Shown piece after piece: positions 26,987 through 35,881 of a stretch of DNA of 64,000 bases. The notes under the pieces are model-generated. The model was given only the letters and a program-made list of their open reading frames with translations, was not told where the DNA came from and did not search any database. This DNA is from Acinetobacter sp. NIPH 2100 (GTDB lineage: Bacteria > Pseudomonadota > Gammaproteobacteria > Pseudomonadales > Moraxellaceae). The stretch covers positions 1,039,924 to 1,103,923 of the forward strand of contig NZ_KB850224.1 of the NCBI RefSeq assembly GCF_000369805.1, read 5' to 3'. Both the position numbers and the translations under genes were made by a program. Numbering within the stretch: the first letter of the stretch is position 1; every line of letters starts with the position of its first letter.

Positions 26987-27999
26987 TCGCTTGCTCCTTG
27001 TTCATTTAAACCAAAGGAGTACAGCGGACGGGCATTTTCAAGTACCAACTCACCTGACTGAATGCGTTGCTTGAGGTACATAAAGGTTTGAGCGGTTTGA
27101 TTAAATAGATGCTCACCACCTTTCATTGGAGGATATAACGATGCTTCATTTGGAATTAGTGGTTGAATCAGATAGTCATAATCACAGGAGAAGAACAGTG
27201 GAAAAGAGTAACGTTCTTGTTGCACCCGTCTCACACGATGCTTGGTTGCCAGATAACGACCATTGGATAAGATCTCCATCATGTCACCAATATTCATTAC
27301 CATGGTGTTTTCGATTAAAGGAATATCCACCCATTCACCTTGTTTATTGAGTACTTGTAAACCTTCAGCCGTTGGAAATAACAGGGTAAAACATTCATAG
27401 TCAGTATGTGCGCCGATACCTGATTGATCTTCTGCCTCGGGATTGTAAGGGTAGTGAATCAGCCTCAATTGGCTTGGTGCATGCTTTGAATGCGGTTCAA
27501 AAAAGTCCTCAGTCAAATCAAGTGCCAAAGCAAAAGCTTTAAATAGTTGATTGCCGATGGCTTTGATATGTTGATAATAATTTAAGACGGTGTATTTAAA
27601 GTGGGCATCTTCAGGCCATAGCGTTGGGCCGATTAAAGGGCGACGATGCAGCTCACCGAGATAGTCATAATTAATGTCATAAGATTCTTTCAGATCATAG
27701 ACATTGGCTTTGAATTGTTCTTCACCGATTGGCACATAACCACTATGATTTTCTGAAAGACCAATATAATGCTGCATTTTAGTGGCTTGGTCTTGGCTAA
27801 AATATTGCTGTGCAGTTTGTATTAACTGATCGAACAGTTCGGGCTGAAATTGTTCTCCTTGAATGTATAAGAAGCCAACCTCCTTACAGGCTTGATCAAG
27901 TTGCTTCACCACTTGTTTACGATCTTCTAAACTTTCGTTGTTGAGGAGTGAAATATCAATTAAGGGCAACACATAATCATGGTTCATGAGATTCACCAT
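26983..27999 (-). CDS. 2-oxoglutarate/Fe(II)-type oxygenase, isopenicillin-N-synthase family
   Basis: This is a member of the IPNS-like Fe(II) dioxygenase superfamily (338 aa from the ATG at 27999; a TTG at 28044 would add 15 residues). The iron triad is H198, D200 (GAHTDYE) and H254 (TKHRVRRV), and the co-substrate-binding R263-x-S is in ERYSFPLF. Known relatives include ethylene-forming enzyme and 2OG dioxygenases that hydroxylate arginine or homoarginine so that guanidine is released. An IPNS-family enzyme beside guanidine assimilation genes and an ABC importer suggests the same chemistry here. The substrate is inference. Confidence 0.85.
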   Translation of the reverse strand: MVNLMNHDYVLPLIDISLLNNESLEDRKQVVKQLDQACKEVGFLYIQGEQFQPELFDQLIQTAQQYFSQDQATKMQHYIGLSENHSGYVPIGEEQFKANVYDLKESYDINYDYLGELHRRPLIGPTLWPEDAHFKYTVLNYYQHIKAIGNQLFKAFALALDLTEDFFEPHSKHAPSQLRLIHYPYNPEAEDQSGIGAHTDYECFTLLFPTAEGLQVLNKQGEWVDIPLIENTMVMNIGDMMEILSNGRYLATKHRVRRVQQERYSFPLFFSCDYDYLIQPLIPNEASLYPPMKGGEHLFNQTAQTFMYLKQRIQSGELVLENARPLYSFGLNEQGASE

Positions 28000-28052
28000 T
28001 GGCTGGTCGTCCAGCAATAAATGAAGCAGATTGGGTCGTCCCAAACGCTATT

Positions 28053-28931
28053 TTATTTCTGTGTACTCATTTGGGTCATACGTGGAATTTTAGGTAAATC
28101 TTGTAGTGCAGGGTCGAGTTGTTCCTCTTGGTGATGCACCAACAGATCAACCCGCTGCCGTAGTTGCTTAAATTCAGGGGAATGCATCAGCTCGATGGTC
28201 CGTGGGCGTGGTAAATTGACCTCAATAATCTCTTTGACCTCACCAGGATTGGCTTTTAAAGCCACAATACGATCTGCCAATAAAATGGCTTCATCCATAT
28301 CATGCGTGACAAATAAAATGGTGATATCAATGTTTTGCCACAAGTCCATGAGATGCTTTTGCATTTTTTGACGGGTGTAGGGGTCGAGTGCGCCAAAAGG
28401 CTCATCCATGAGTAAAATCTTGGGTTCATTGACTAAGGCGCGGGCAATGGCGACACGCTGTTTCATCCCACCTGAAAGTTCATGTGGGAACTGATTTTCA
28501 TATTTTTCTAAGCCAATAATATTGATCCATTCACGTGCCATTTCTTCGGCACGGGTTTGACTGATACCTTTCATCAAAGGACCAAACATCACATTTTCTT
28601 TGACGGTTTTCCATGGAAATAAGGTATAGCCTTGAAACACCATGCCACGTTCTGAACTCGGGCCTTTAATCTTTTGCCCTTCAACCAGAACCTCACCACT
28701 GTGGTAGTCATCTAGACCTGCAACCACACGGCTTAAAGTTGATTTTCCACATCCAGAAGGACCAATCACACAGACAAACTCACGTTTATGAATACGTAAA
28801 TCAATTTGGTTGAGTATGGTTCGTTCAGATGTGCCATGCTGAAAAATTTGCGTCAGTTGCTTGGTTTCCAACATCACGGGACGCGTATAAATATGCTCAA
28901 AATAGGCTTTGGCATCAAAATTATCCGCCAT
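28053..28931 (-). CDS. ABC transporter ATP-binding protein (SsuB/TauB-like)
   Basis: This is a 292-aa ATPase with Walker [10 protein letters not shown], signature LSGGMKQR, Walker B ILLMDEP and the His switch (VTHD). ATG 28931 follows GGGAGT at good spacing; an ATG seven codons upstream lies inside the permease gene. It works with the permease just upstream and probably with the lipoprotein at 24946. A 45-residue N-terminal extension before the ABC core is longer than usual. Confidence 0.92.
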   Translation of the reverse strand: MADNFDAKAYFEHIYTRPVMLETKQLTQIFQHGTSERTILNQIDLRIHKREFVCVIGPSGCGKSTLSRVVAGLDDYHSGEVLVEGQKIKGPSSERGMVFQGYTLFPWKTVKENVMFGPLMKGISQTRAEEMAREWINIIGLEKYENQFPHELSGGMKQRVAIARALVNEPKILLMDEPFGALDPYTRQKMQKHLMDLWQNIDITILFVTHDMDEAILLADRIVALKANPGEVKEIIEVNLPRPRTIELMHSPEFKQLRQRVDLLVHHQEEQLDPALQDLPKIPRMTQMSTQK

Positions 28932-28933
28932 AT

Positions 28934-29869
28934 TTATACTCCCTTTTTCCATTTAAATAGGTATGTGCCGAGTTTCATTAAAATCAAATCACACAACAGT
29001 CCAATCACCCCGATAATCAGGATGGCGGCATAAACATTGTCAAAGTTCTGATAACGCGCTTGTTGAGTAATGAACCAGGTAATTCCTGAGGTTGCACCAA
29101 TCAGTTCTGACACAATTAAATAGGTCCACGCCCAACCGAGTAAAACTCTTTGATCACGATAAATGTCAGGCAGTGCCGCTGGGATTACTACATGAAACAG
29201 GCTTTTAAGCTTATTGGTGCCTAGTGTATAGCCTGCTTCAACCAAGCCGCGATCAACCATTCGGGTGGTATTGGCAATGATCAAAATTTGTTGAAATAAG
29301 GTACCAATCACGATAATGGCAATTTTCGGGGCATCATTAATACCTAAAATCGCCACTGCTAATGCCCCAAAAGCAGGTGCAGGCAAGTAGCGAAAGAACT
29401 CGACAAAGGGTTCGGTCAGCTTAGAGATGGTATTGGAAAAACCACACAGAATACCGAACGGGACGCCAATCAATGAAGAGATAAAAAATGCCTTAAAGAC
29501 AATCTTGATACTGTGCCACAGGCTTTGGTGTAACCATGGTGCATCGGCCTGTTGAGGTGGAGTGGTAAAAGATGTAAATAAGGCTTTCGCCACTTGATGC
29601 GGTGCAGGCAAATAAATGGGATTGACCAGGATACCTGTAGGCGGTGTTTTGCCTTGATTGACGGCATCTTGTGCTTCTGCATAATAAGCCTGCTTATCTA
29701 TTCGGGTTCCTGCCTGTAGATAAGTGGCTGAGCCTGCATTGGTAATTTGAACTTGTGGATGCCAGATAAAGGGTAAGTAACTGACACAGCTCCAGATCAG
29801 AATGGGGATTAGAAAAGATCCCAAACTCAAGTAAAGCTTTTTCCTTTTTGATAATACTGAATGATGCAT
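28934..29869 (-). CDS. ABC transporter permease (SsuC/TauC-like)
   Basis: This is a 311-aa inner-membrane permease, first gene of a four-gene minus-strand operon. It has an N-terminal helix, then a long periplasmic stretch of about 60 residues, then five more helices. The EAA-type loop (EAGYTLGTNKLKSLFHVVIPAALPDIY) contacts the ATPase. The periplasmic insert is large for the family and might contact the binding protein. Confidence 0.9.
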   Translation of the reverse strand: MHHSVLSKRKKLYLSLGSFLIPILIWSCVSYLPFIWHPQVQITNAGSATYLQAGTRIDKQAYYAEAQDAVNQGKTPPTGILVNPIYLPAPHQVAKALFTSFTTPPQQADAPWLHQSLWHSIKIVFKAFFISSLIGVPFGILCGFSNTISKLTEPFVEFFRYLPAPAFGALAVAILGINDAPKIAIIVIGTLFQQILIIANTTRMVDRGLVEAGYTLGTNKLKSLFHVVIPAALPDIYRDQRVLLGWAWTYLIVSELIGATSGITWFITQQARYQNFDNVYAAILIIGVIGLLCDLILMKLGTYLFKWKKGV

Positions 29870-29884
29870 AGGTGCACACCCGTA

Positions 29885-29912
29885 GTAATACTAATTGAAT
29901 AAAACGTAATAC
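29885..29912 (-). promoter_or_regulatory. Paired GTATTAC operator (site 3)
   Basis: On the minus strand this reads GTATTAC-N14-GTATTAC, with both half-sites perfect. It starts 20 bases after the first G of the sigma-54 promoter, exactly as at site 2, so it overlaps the transcription start of the transporter/oxygenase operon. Confidence 0.75.
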
Positions 29913-29916
29913 TAAT

Positions 29917-29933
29917 TAGCAATTTTGATGCCA
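29917..29933 (-). promoter_or_regulatory. Sigma-54 promoter of the transporter/oxygenase operon
   Basis: On the minus strand, TGGCATCAAAATTGCTA has GG-N10-GC. It is the third sigma-54-type promoter in the locus, and all three share TGGCAT. Confidence 0.75.
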
Positions 29934-30039
29934 GTGCAGATACTGAATAGCAAAATCAGGATGAAGTGCATTCAATGAAAAGTGAGATAAGCACTTTGTA
30001 ATTTGATAACGATACATGTGCCTATCTTTAAATGAGTCC

Positions 30040-30165
30040 TTAATTATTGAATAGATTGAGATTGTTGAATTTTATCAGCAATTGATTAGGAGATTCTACC
30101 CATGCTGGGTCAGGCTGAATACAATCAATCGGGCAGACCGCGAGGCAGGTAGGCGCTGTGTAGAA
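30040..30165 (-). pseudogene. C-terminal relic of a YfhL-type ferredoxin
   Basis: The minus strand reads GFYTAPTCLAVCPIDCIQPD and then PAWVESPNQLL before a stop at 30040. This matches the second [4Fe-4S] cluster region of YfhL-like dicluster ferredoxins (C-x2-C-x8-C-x3-C-P). The first cluster region is lost and a TGA precedes the remnant. Confidence 0.65.
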
Positions 30166-30341
30166 ACCGATTATTCAGTGCAACGTTGTAGATCAATTTC
30201 ATAGACTCTCGCACATTTTTGAACCTAATATAGATCTACATTCATCAGCAGTAAAATTAGTGGTGATCTGAATACCTCTTATAGAGTAAATTGCAATTTT
30301 TTTAGGATGAAAATTTAAATAAACAGAATGTTTTCTTTCTA

Positions 30342-30503
30342 GTTCAACTGACGCCACCTCCAACAAAACTCTTTATATAAATCAGCCACTTTTTAAAAAA
30401 CTATATATTGGAACGGCTTATAGAAGATTCCTGTGTTTGAAGTTTACCCAACTCTATTTTTTATATTGCTAAGTATTCATCTTGTATAGTCTTTCATCAT
30501 CAT
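30342..30503. mobile_element. ssrA-end relic R2 with integrase tail remnant
   Basis: The plus strand carries TTCAACTGACGCCACCTCCA, close to the tmRNA 3' end (TTCAACTCCCGCC...CTCCACCA), followed by a decayed form of the flank CTCTTTATATAAATCAGCCA seen at R3 and R4. On the minus strand at 30443-30503 a scrap reads MMKDYTR, stop, then ILSNIKN, like the MMK(R/H)(Y/F)AKW integrase tails at R3 and R4. It is interpreted as an old attachment site. Confidence 0.5.
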
Positions 30504-30519
30504 ATACAAAACAAATTCG

Positions 30520-30760
30520 ATGAAAAAGAGCAAGGCTGTGGGGTTTTCAGTAGATGTTAGGTCTTACTGATCAGAAAGGTAATGGCAATGCTAGCTTTAA
30601 ACTAACAGGTGAAGAAGGTCTAGATATCGTTGAGGAGTTCTATACAGAGGAAGCAGAATCTGAGCAACATCAGCAAAGGCATGATTTAACTCATGTACAG
30701 GATATTCAGAAAGGGTTGCAGCAGTCGGTGCAGACTTTGAATTGAAAGAGGCTGAATATT
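30520..30760 (+). pseudogene. Relic of an element-borne gene (GNASFK)
   Basis: A start-like MKKSKAVGFSVDVRSY is followed by a stop; a shifted frame continues KGNGNASFKLTGEEGLDIVE and then EFY. A second, shorter remnant with YGNASFEVGGEESLD lies at about 35130, at a similar distance from another ssrA-end relic. The two are likely decayed copies of one accessory gene. Function unknown. Confidence 0.45.
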
Positions 30761-30879
30761 TGTGTGAAGTTGTAACTAGGATTAAAGCGACATCTAATGT
30801 CGCTAATTCTTAATTACAAAGACACCATTAGTAAATTTGGTGATAGTGTTGAGTGATAAATCGCAGTGAGCCAAATAAA

Positions 30880-31242
30880 ATGAAAAGAGATTGGGATGTA
30901 ATTCGTAATTTGTTAATAGATATTGAGGAATTAACTTATTCAGATAGCTTTGATATCGATACTCATGCAATTGATAATCCGCAAGAAAAAATAAAATTAG
31001 AAATGGCGGATTTGTTACTCGCTAAAGGTTTCTTTACTGGAGAACGGGTATCATATCTTGATGGTGGATTGGGTCTATATAGCTTAAAGCTTACTTGGGA
31101 TGGACATGAATTATTAGATACGCTTAGGGATCAGAATGTTTGGAATCGTATTCAAGAGATTTCTAAGGAAAAGGGTATAGATATAACTTTTGAGTCTATT
31201 AAGGTCATGCTTGGTTTGGCTTTGACCAGTTTGTTAACTTAG
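30880..31242 (+). CDS. DUF2513-family protein
   Basis: This is a 120-aa protein starting MKRDWDVIRNLLIDIEELT, with LKLTWDGHELLDTLRDQNVW in the middle, both typical of DUF2513. The family is common on phages and integrative elements and has no known function. It looks like a compact winged-helix or adaptor protein. It sits between an ssrA-end relic and the ars operon, consistent with mobile-element cargo. Confidence 0.8.
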   Translation: MKRDWDVIRNLLIDIEELTYSDSFDIDTHAIDNPQEKIKLEMADLLLAKGFFTGERVSYLDGGLGLYSLKLTWDGHELLDTLRDQNVWNRIQEISKEKGIDITFESIKVMLGLALTSLLT

Positions 31243-31273
31243 AGCGTTTTGGGATGATTTATATGGATTTGCA

Positions 31274-31293
31274 TATATATGATAATTCATATA
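31274..31293. promoter_or_regulatory. Candidate ArsR operator upstream of arsC
   Basis: This is a perfect inverted repeat ATATATGA-TAAT-TCATATAT. A related ATATG...CATAT element lies at about 31782 before arsR. ArsR repressors bind AT-rich dyads of this type near ars promoters. Confidence 0.5.
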
Positions 31294-31329
31294 TAAAGGT
31301 CTTATAAAATCTCAAAAGAGCTTAATTCG

Positions 31330-31764
31330 ATGACAACTTCATCAACTGTGAAGATTTATCACAACCCAGCTTGTGGAACATCTCGGAATACTTTGGCTTT
31401 GATCCGTAATACAGGGATTGAGCCAACTGTGATTGAATATCTCATTACACCACCAAGTCATGACGAATTAGTTAAATTGATTCAGGATGCAAAATTAACA
31501 GTAAGAGAGGCCATTCGCCAGAATGTAGATCCTTATCGGGATTTAGACCTTGACCGTAGTGATTTGAGTGATGAGCAGTTACTTGGTTTTATGCTTGATC
31601 ATCCAATATTGATTAATCGACCATTTGTTGTTACTGAATTAGGCACTCGCTTGAGCCGTCCCTCAGAAGTTGTCTTAGATATTCTACCACTACCTCAGAA
31701 GGGAGCCTTTACGAAAGAGGATGGTGAAAAAGTGATTGATGAAAATGGTCAACGAGTGAATTAA
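31330..31764 (+). CDS. arsC: Arsenate reductase, glutaredoxin-coupled (ArsC/Spx fold)
   Basis: This is a 144-aa thioredoxin-fold arsenate reductase of the E. coli R773 type. The catalytic cysteine is in PACGTSRNTLALIRN near the N-terminus, and the RPFVVTELGTRLSRP segment carries the arginines that bind the oxyanion. It reduces As(V) to As(III) using glutathione/glutaredoxin. It is first in the ars operon, about 60 bp before arsR. Confidence 0.95.
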   Translation: MTTSSTVKIYHNPACGTSRNTLALIRNTGIEPTVIEYLITPPSHDELVKLIQDAKLTVREAIRQNVDPYRDLDLDRSDLSDEQLLGFMLDHPILINRPFVVTELGTRLSRPSEVVLDILPLPQKGAFTKEDGEKVIDENGQRVN

Positions 31765-31823
31765 AAATTTTACTTTTTGTATATGATTATCCGCATATCC
31801 AAATAAGTGAATAGGAATTAAGA

Positions 31824-32144
31824 ATGGATCAAGTTAATTTTTTTAAATGCTTATCAGATGAAACTCGGCTCAATATAGTGACTTTAGTCGCTGAGAATAA
31901 AGAATTATGTGTGTGTGATTTGACTGAAAAGTTGCAACTGAGTCAGCCAAAGATTTCTAGGCATTTAGCGTTATTGCGTTCTTCTGGTCTCTTACAGGAC
32001 AGAAGACAAAGCCAATGGGTGTATTACAGCATTAATCCGCAGTTACCAACGTGGTGCCATGACGTTCTGAATCTTTTGGTAAGCAGTCAAACCATAGCGA
32101 ATAAAGATTCCCAAAATATCCAAATAAATAGTTATTGCGAGTAA
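31824..32144 (+). CDS. arsR: Arsenic-responsive repressor ArsR
   Basis: This is a 106-aa winged-helix SmtB/ArsR repressor. The As(III)-binding cysteines lie in ELCVCDLTEKLQLSQPKISR, i.e. the CVC motif at the start of the DNA-recognition helix. As(III) binding releases it from the ars promoter. It sits between the two reductase genes. Confidence 0.95.
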   Translation: MDQVNFFKCLSDETRLNIVTLVAENKELCVCDLTEKLQLSQPKISRHLALLRSSGLLQDRRQSQWVYYSINPQLPTWCHDVLNLLVSSQTIANKDSQNIQINSYCE

Positions 32145-32150
32145 CAAAAT

Positions 32151-32624
32151 ATGAAATTTCTTTTTTTGTGTACTGGAAATAGTTGCCGTAGCATCCTGTC
32201 AGAAGTTCTTTTTAACAGTCGTGCGCCTGAAGGGTGGAAAGCATACAGTGCAGGGAGTAAGCCATCAGGGCAAGTACATCCATTGACCATAGAAACTTTA
32301 GAAAATCTTGGTCTTTCAACAGTTGGCTTGTGGAGCAAAACCATTGATGACTGCGAACAATATCAACCTGACGTGGTGATTACTGTTTGTGATTCAGCAG
32401 CGCAAGAAGCGTGTCCACTTTATTTAGGTGGAGCGATTAAAGCACACTGGGGCTTGGCTGATCCATCACACCTAGACTTGCCTAAAGAAGAAAAATTACA
32501 GGCATTCCAAGTCACTGTAGACCATATCAATCATCGCTTGGATGCTCTATTTGCACTGGATACAGCAAATATGACACGCCCTGAGTTGATTGCTGCAATC
32601 AATCACATCTCAGATATTGAATGA
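32151..32624 (+). CDS. arsC: Arsenate reductase, low-MW phosphatase type
   Basis: This is a 157-aa protein of the low-molecular-weight tyrosine-phosphatase fold. The P-loop CTGNSCRS near the N-terminus gives the catalytic Cys and Arg, and [16 protein letters not shown] carries further cysteines. It is evolutionarily unrelated to the first arsenate reductase of the operon. It follows arsR by six bases. Confidence 0.92.
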   Translation: MKFLFLCTGNSCRSILSEVLFNSRAPEGWKAYSAGSKPSGQVHPLTIETLENLGLSTVGLWSKTIDDCEQYQPDVVITVCDSAAQEACPLYLGGAIKAHWGLADPSHLDLPKEEKLQAFQVTVDHINHRLDALFALDTANMTRPELIAAINHISDIE

Positions 32625-32631
32625 GAACATC

Positions 32632-33675
32632 ATGGCCCAACAAAGACTGTCATTTTTAGATCGTAACCTCACGCTATGGATTTTCATTGCGATGGGGTTG
32701 GGGATTGCGGTAGGTGTGTTCTTTCCACAAGCTTCAGTTACTTTAGATAAAATGAGTGTGGATTCTGTCAATATTCCAATTGCGATTGGTTTGATTCTCA
32801 TGATGTATCCACCATTAGCTAAAGTGGACTATGCCGCTTTGCCACAAGTGTTTAAAGACAAGAAGACATTGACGCTTTCCTTAGTGCAAAACTGGGTGAT
32901 AGCACCAGTACTAATGTTTGCATTAGCCATTATTTTTTTGCATAGCTATCCAGAGTACATGACAGGCTTAATCCTGATTGGTTTAGCTCGTTGTATTGCA
33001 ATGGTCTTGGTCTGGAATGGTTTAGCTTGTGGTGATAACCAATATGTTGCAGCATTGGTGGCATTCAATAGTATTTTCCAGATTCTGTTTTTTAGTACCT
33101 ATGCTTGGTTATTTCTGACTTTCTTACCGCCATATTTTGGCGTTGCAGGGCAGGTGATTAATGTCGATTTTTGGACGATTACCCATGCGGTATTGGTTTA
33201 CTTGGGAATTCCATTTTTCCTTGGCTTTATTACGCGATTCACTCTAGTGAAAGCTAAAGGTCTTGAGTGGTATCAAAATGTCTTCTTACCTAAGATCAGT
33301 CCACTGAGTTTGTTAGCTTTATTGTTCACGATTGTGGCGATGTTTAGCCTAAAAGGTAACGATGTGGTGAGCTTACCGATGGATGTCTTGCGTATTGCCA
33401 TTCCATTGACGATTTACTTTATCGTGATGTTCTTCATTAGCTTCTTTATGAGCAAATGGATGGGGAATGACTATCCTAAAACAACAGCAATTTCCTTTAC
33501 TGCTGCTGGGAATAATTTTGAACTGGCTTTGGCTGTCGCAATTGCAACCTTTGGTTTAGCTTCACCTGTGGCATTTACCACAGTGATTGGTCCATTGGTT
33601 GAAGTGCCTGTGTTGATTGCTTTAGTTAGTGTGTCTTTGTGGCTTAGAAAAAAGTTTTTTAAAGAAGAGGTTTAA
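32632..33675 (+). CDS. acr3: Arsenite efflux transporter Acr3
   Basis: This is a ten-helix arsenite exporter of the ACR3 (BART) family, 347 aa. The conserved cysteine in [11 protein letters not shown] (helix 4) and the [18 protein letters not shown] signature in helix 9 are present. It extrudes As(III) using the proton-motive force. The start codon is eight bases after the upstream stop. Confidence 0.95.
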   Translation: MAQQRLSFLDRNLTLWIFIAMGLGIAVGVFFPQASVTLDKMSVDSVNIPIAIGLILMMYPPLAKVDYAALPQVFKDKKTLTLSLVQNWVIAPVLMFALAIIFLHSYPEYMTGLILIGLARCIAMVLVWNGLACGDNQYVAALVAFNSIFQILFFSTYAWLFLTFLPPYFGVAGQVINVDFWTITHAVLVYLGIPFFLGFITRFTLVKAKGLEWYQNVFLPKISPLSLLALLFTIVAMFSLKGNDVVSLPMDVLRIAIPLTIYFIVMFFISFFMSKWMGNDYPKTTAISFTAAGNNFELALAVAIATFGLASPVAFTTVIGPLVEVPVLIALVSVSLWLRKKFFKEEV

Positions 33676-33680
33676 TTTTT

Positions 33681-34385
33681 ATGACTCTCCCAAATGTAGA
33701 TATGAATCTTCTCGATCAACCTACTTTAGAGAAAGTACAAGCAAAGGAGTTGGATCATCCACCTCGTATTTTGTTGCTGTATGGTTCTAATCGTGAGCGT
33801 TCATACAGCCGATTGGCGGTAATGGAAGCAGGGCGTATTTTGGAACAGTTTGGTGCAGAAGTAAAAATCTTTCATCCTAAAGGTTTGCCCTTACCTGAAG
33901 ATGCAGACACGGAGCATCCAAAGGTGAAAGAATTACATGATTTACTCGCTTGGGCAGAAGGGATGGTGTGGTGCTCACCTGAACGTCATGGCTCAATGAG
34001 TTCGATTTTTAAATCACAAATTGACTGGATACCATTGGCTGGCGGTGCAATTCGAGCAACGCAAGGAAAAACGTTGGCATTGATGCAAGTCAGTGGTGGT
34101 TCGCAGTCCTTTAACAGCTTAAACCAGATGCGTATTTTAGGCCGTTGGATGCGCATGATCACTATTCCTAACCAATCATCTATTCCAAAAGCTTTTTTAG
34201 AGTTTGAAGAAGATGGAAGAATGAAACCTTCAGCTTTCTATGATCGAATTGTCGATGTAATGGAAGAACTATATAAGTTCACCTTGCTCACTCGTGGACA
34301 AAGTCGGTACCTTACAGATCGTTATTCAGAGCGAAAAGAGTCAGCTGAGGAGTTAACAAACCGTGTTAATCAGCGTAATCTGTAA
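33681..34385 (+). CDS. arsH: ArsH NADPH-dependent FMN reductase
   Basis: This is a 234-aa flavodoxin-like protein. The FMN-phosphate loop is [10 protein letters not shown], and the [20 protein letters not shown] segment is the family hallmark. ArsH enzymes oxidise trivalent organoarsenicals and can act as quinone/azo reductases. It is the last gene of the ars operon. Confidence 0.95.
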   Translation: MTLPNVDMNLLDQPTLEKVQAKELDHPPRILLLYGSNRERSYSRLAVMEAGRILEQFGAEVKIFHPKGLPLPEDADTEHPKVKELHDLLAWAEGMVWCSPERHGSMSSIFKSQIDWIPLAGGAIRATQGKTLALMQVSGGSQSFNSLNQMRILGRWMRMITIPNQSSIPKAFLEFEEDGRMKPSAFYDRIVDVMEELYKFTLLTRGQSRYLTDRYSERKESAEELTNRVNQRNL

Positions 34386-34480
34386 AGAGATACGAAGGAT
34401 TTTAAATGGTAATGAGTAATAAAATGTAGGTAGAAATAAATGAAAAATGAATCTATATTTCTATTAGATAGGAGTTAGTT

Positions 34481-34666
34481 ATGAAATATTTTTTATTAGT
34501 TATGGCATTGTTTGGCAGCTTAAGTCTTACTGCTTGTGCTGTACATACACGTGAAGGGAGCATCGTCGTTGATCCAGAAGGTCGACTGAATGATGGTCGT
34601 TATAATGATGGTCATGGGAATGGGCGTTTCTGTCCACCAGGGCAGGCGAAGAAAGGAAATTGTTAG
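34481..34666 (+). CDS. Small lipoprotein, 61 aa
   Basis: This is a short secreted protein. The signal peptide ends in the lipobox LTAC (residues 16-19), followed by a Gly/Asn/His-rich tail with RYNDGHGNGRFCPPGQAKKG. A TAGGAG ribosome site precedes the ATG. The tail contains two more cysteines. Function unknown; similar short lipoproteins occur widely in Acinetobacter. Confidence 0.75.
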   Translation: MKYFLLVMALFGSLSLTACAVHTREGSIVVDPEGRLNDGRYNDGHGNGRFCPPGQAKKGNC

Positions 34667-34797
34667 TAGTTTATCGAACTTGTTAGCATGTAATTGCTCA
34701 AATCTGACCTGACAGTTACCCATTTATTAATGTGCTGTGAGATTAAATTTGAGCTAAATTTTTCTCCCCTTTTTAAATCTATAGAAAGGCAATAGGA

Positions 34798-35068
34798 AAA
34801 AATTGGGTAAATCAAAGTAGTCTTAAAATAAAACAGTAGGTTATTAATTAAGTTCAACTGACGCCATCTCCACCAAAATTCGTTATATAAATCAGCCACT
34901 TTTTTAAGTGGCTTTTTTATTGCCACATTTTCCCCACATTAAAATGTGGCGTAAAAAAGAGACCTAAAAAGGTCTCATGAATAGAAATCAGTTTTAATCA
35001 ATTTTCAGCTTTGCAATTTCAGCCTTATTTTTATCCTCATACATCCATTTAGCATAACGTTTCATCAT
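34798..35068. mobile_element. ssrA-end relic R3 with terminator and integrase tail
   Basis: This is the clearest copy. An upstream flank (ATTGGGTAAAT) leads to TTCAACTGACGCCATCTCCA, then TATATAAATCAGCCACTT and a GCCACTT/AAGTGGC terminator (34895-34919), the expected order at the end of ssrA. On the minus strand, 34994-35068 encodes MMKRYAKWMYEDKNKAEIAK plus LKID and a stop, like the C-terminus of a tyrosine-recombinase integrase. Confidence 0.6.
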
Positions 35069-35463
35069 CTACCAAACTAATCAATCAAAGAGCAAGGAAG
35101 CAGGATTTTCTTAATAGACTCTGGATTTGTAGCACGATAAGGTTATGGTAATGCCAGTTTTGAGGTGGGTGGTGAAGAGAGCTTGGATAGTGGATCAAAA
35201 AACAGAAGTACGTCAGCAACTGTATGGCCTGCCTCGTATTTAATATATTTGAGAGCTTTATAACAACGATTGCAGATTGCTTTCAGAAGTGAGGTTTATT
35301 TTTTAAGTATTTAATTTGTATTGTGAAAAATAAATAATGAACAACTTTCATTGATCATGTGTAATCCTGAATGAGTGCTGTTACAACATGTATAAATAGC
35401 TAGATTCTTTCACAGGATTATTTCAGTATGGATTGAGATCGTGGAATTTACAGGACGAGTATC
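35069..35463. other. Decayed stretch with second GNASFE relic
   Basis: Around 35130-35230 the plus strand reads YGNASFEVGGEESLDSGS, matching the relic at 30570. No intact gene. The region contains a promoter for the secreted protein at 35464, but no clear motif was picked out. Confidence 0.4.
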
Positions 35464-35802
35464 ATGGCAGTACGGCATAGTATCTTTTTTAAATGTTTTT
35501 CTATTTTGGGGCTTGTGGCAAGTACTGCCATCACAAGCGTGACTTTTGCAAGTTCCGAGCAGGCGTGGAACAAACATGATCAGGATATAAAAACGGCTTG
35601 CATAAAAGCTAGCCAACTCAAAAATGCCAAGCCAGTGAGTAATATCATGCTGTTTGAGGATCGGGTAGGATATTCTGCAGTTCTGATTCAAGGAAAATAT
35701 CCGCAAGCACATATGAAAAACAAAACGGGTCAAGAACTCTGTTTATGGAACAAGACTTCTAAGAAAGCTTATTTAACTGAAGCAAACATGAAAGTACATT
35801 AA
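35464..35802 (+). CDS. Small secreted protein, 112 aa
   Basis: This protein has an N-terminal signal peptide (FSILGLVASTAITSVTFA, cleavage near residue 29) and a mature part of about 83 residues. Two cysteines (TACIKA and ELCLWNK) may form a disulfide in the periplasm. The pattern VGYSAVLIQGKYPQAH with a terminal CLWNKTSKKAY segment is seen in small Acinetobacter periplasmic proteins of unknown function. Confidence 0.7.
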   Translation: MAVRHSIFFKCFSILGLVASTAITSVTFASSEQAWNKHDQDIKTACIKASQLKNAKPVSNIMLFEDRVGYSAVLIQGKYPQAHMKNKTGQELCLWNKTSKKAYLTEANMKVH

Positions 35803-35881
35803 AAAGTAAATATGCTCCTTTTAAGCTTATGCAGTGAGCGTTTTTAACCTATCAAAAAATGTACAAAAGGGTGTGGAGCAA

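Noticed and set aside
35464-35802. A toxin or bacteriocin gene
   Set aside because: The protein has a signal peptide and two cysteines but no immunity gene, leader motif or toxin signature.
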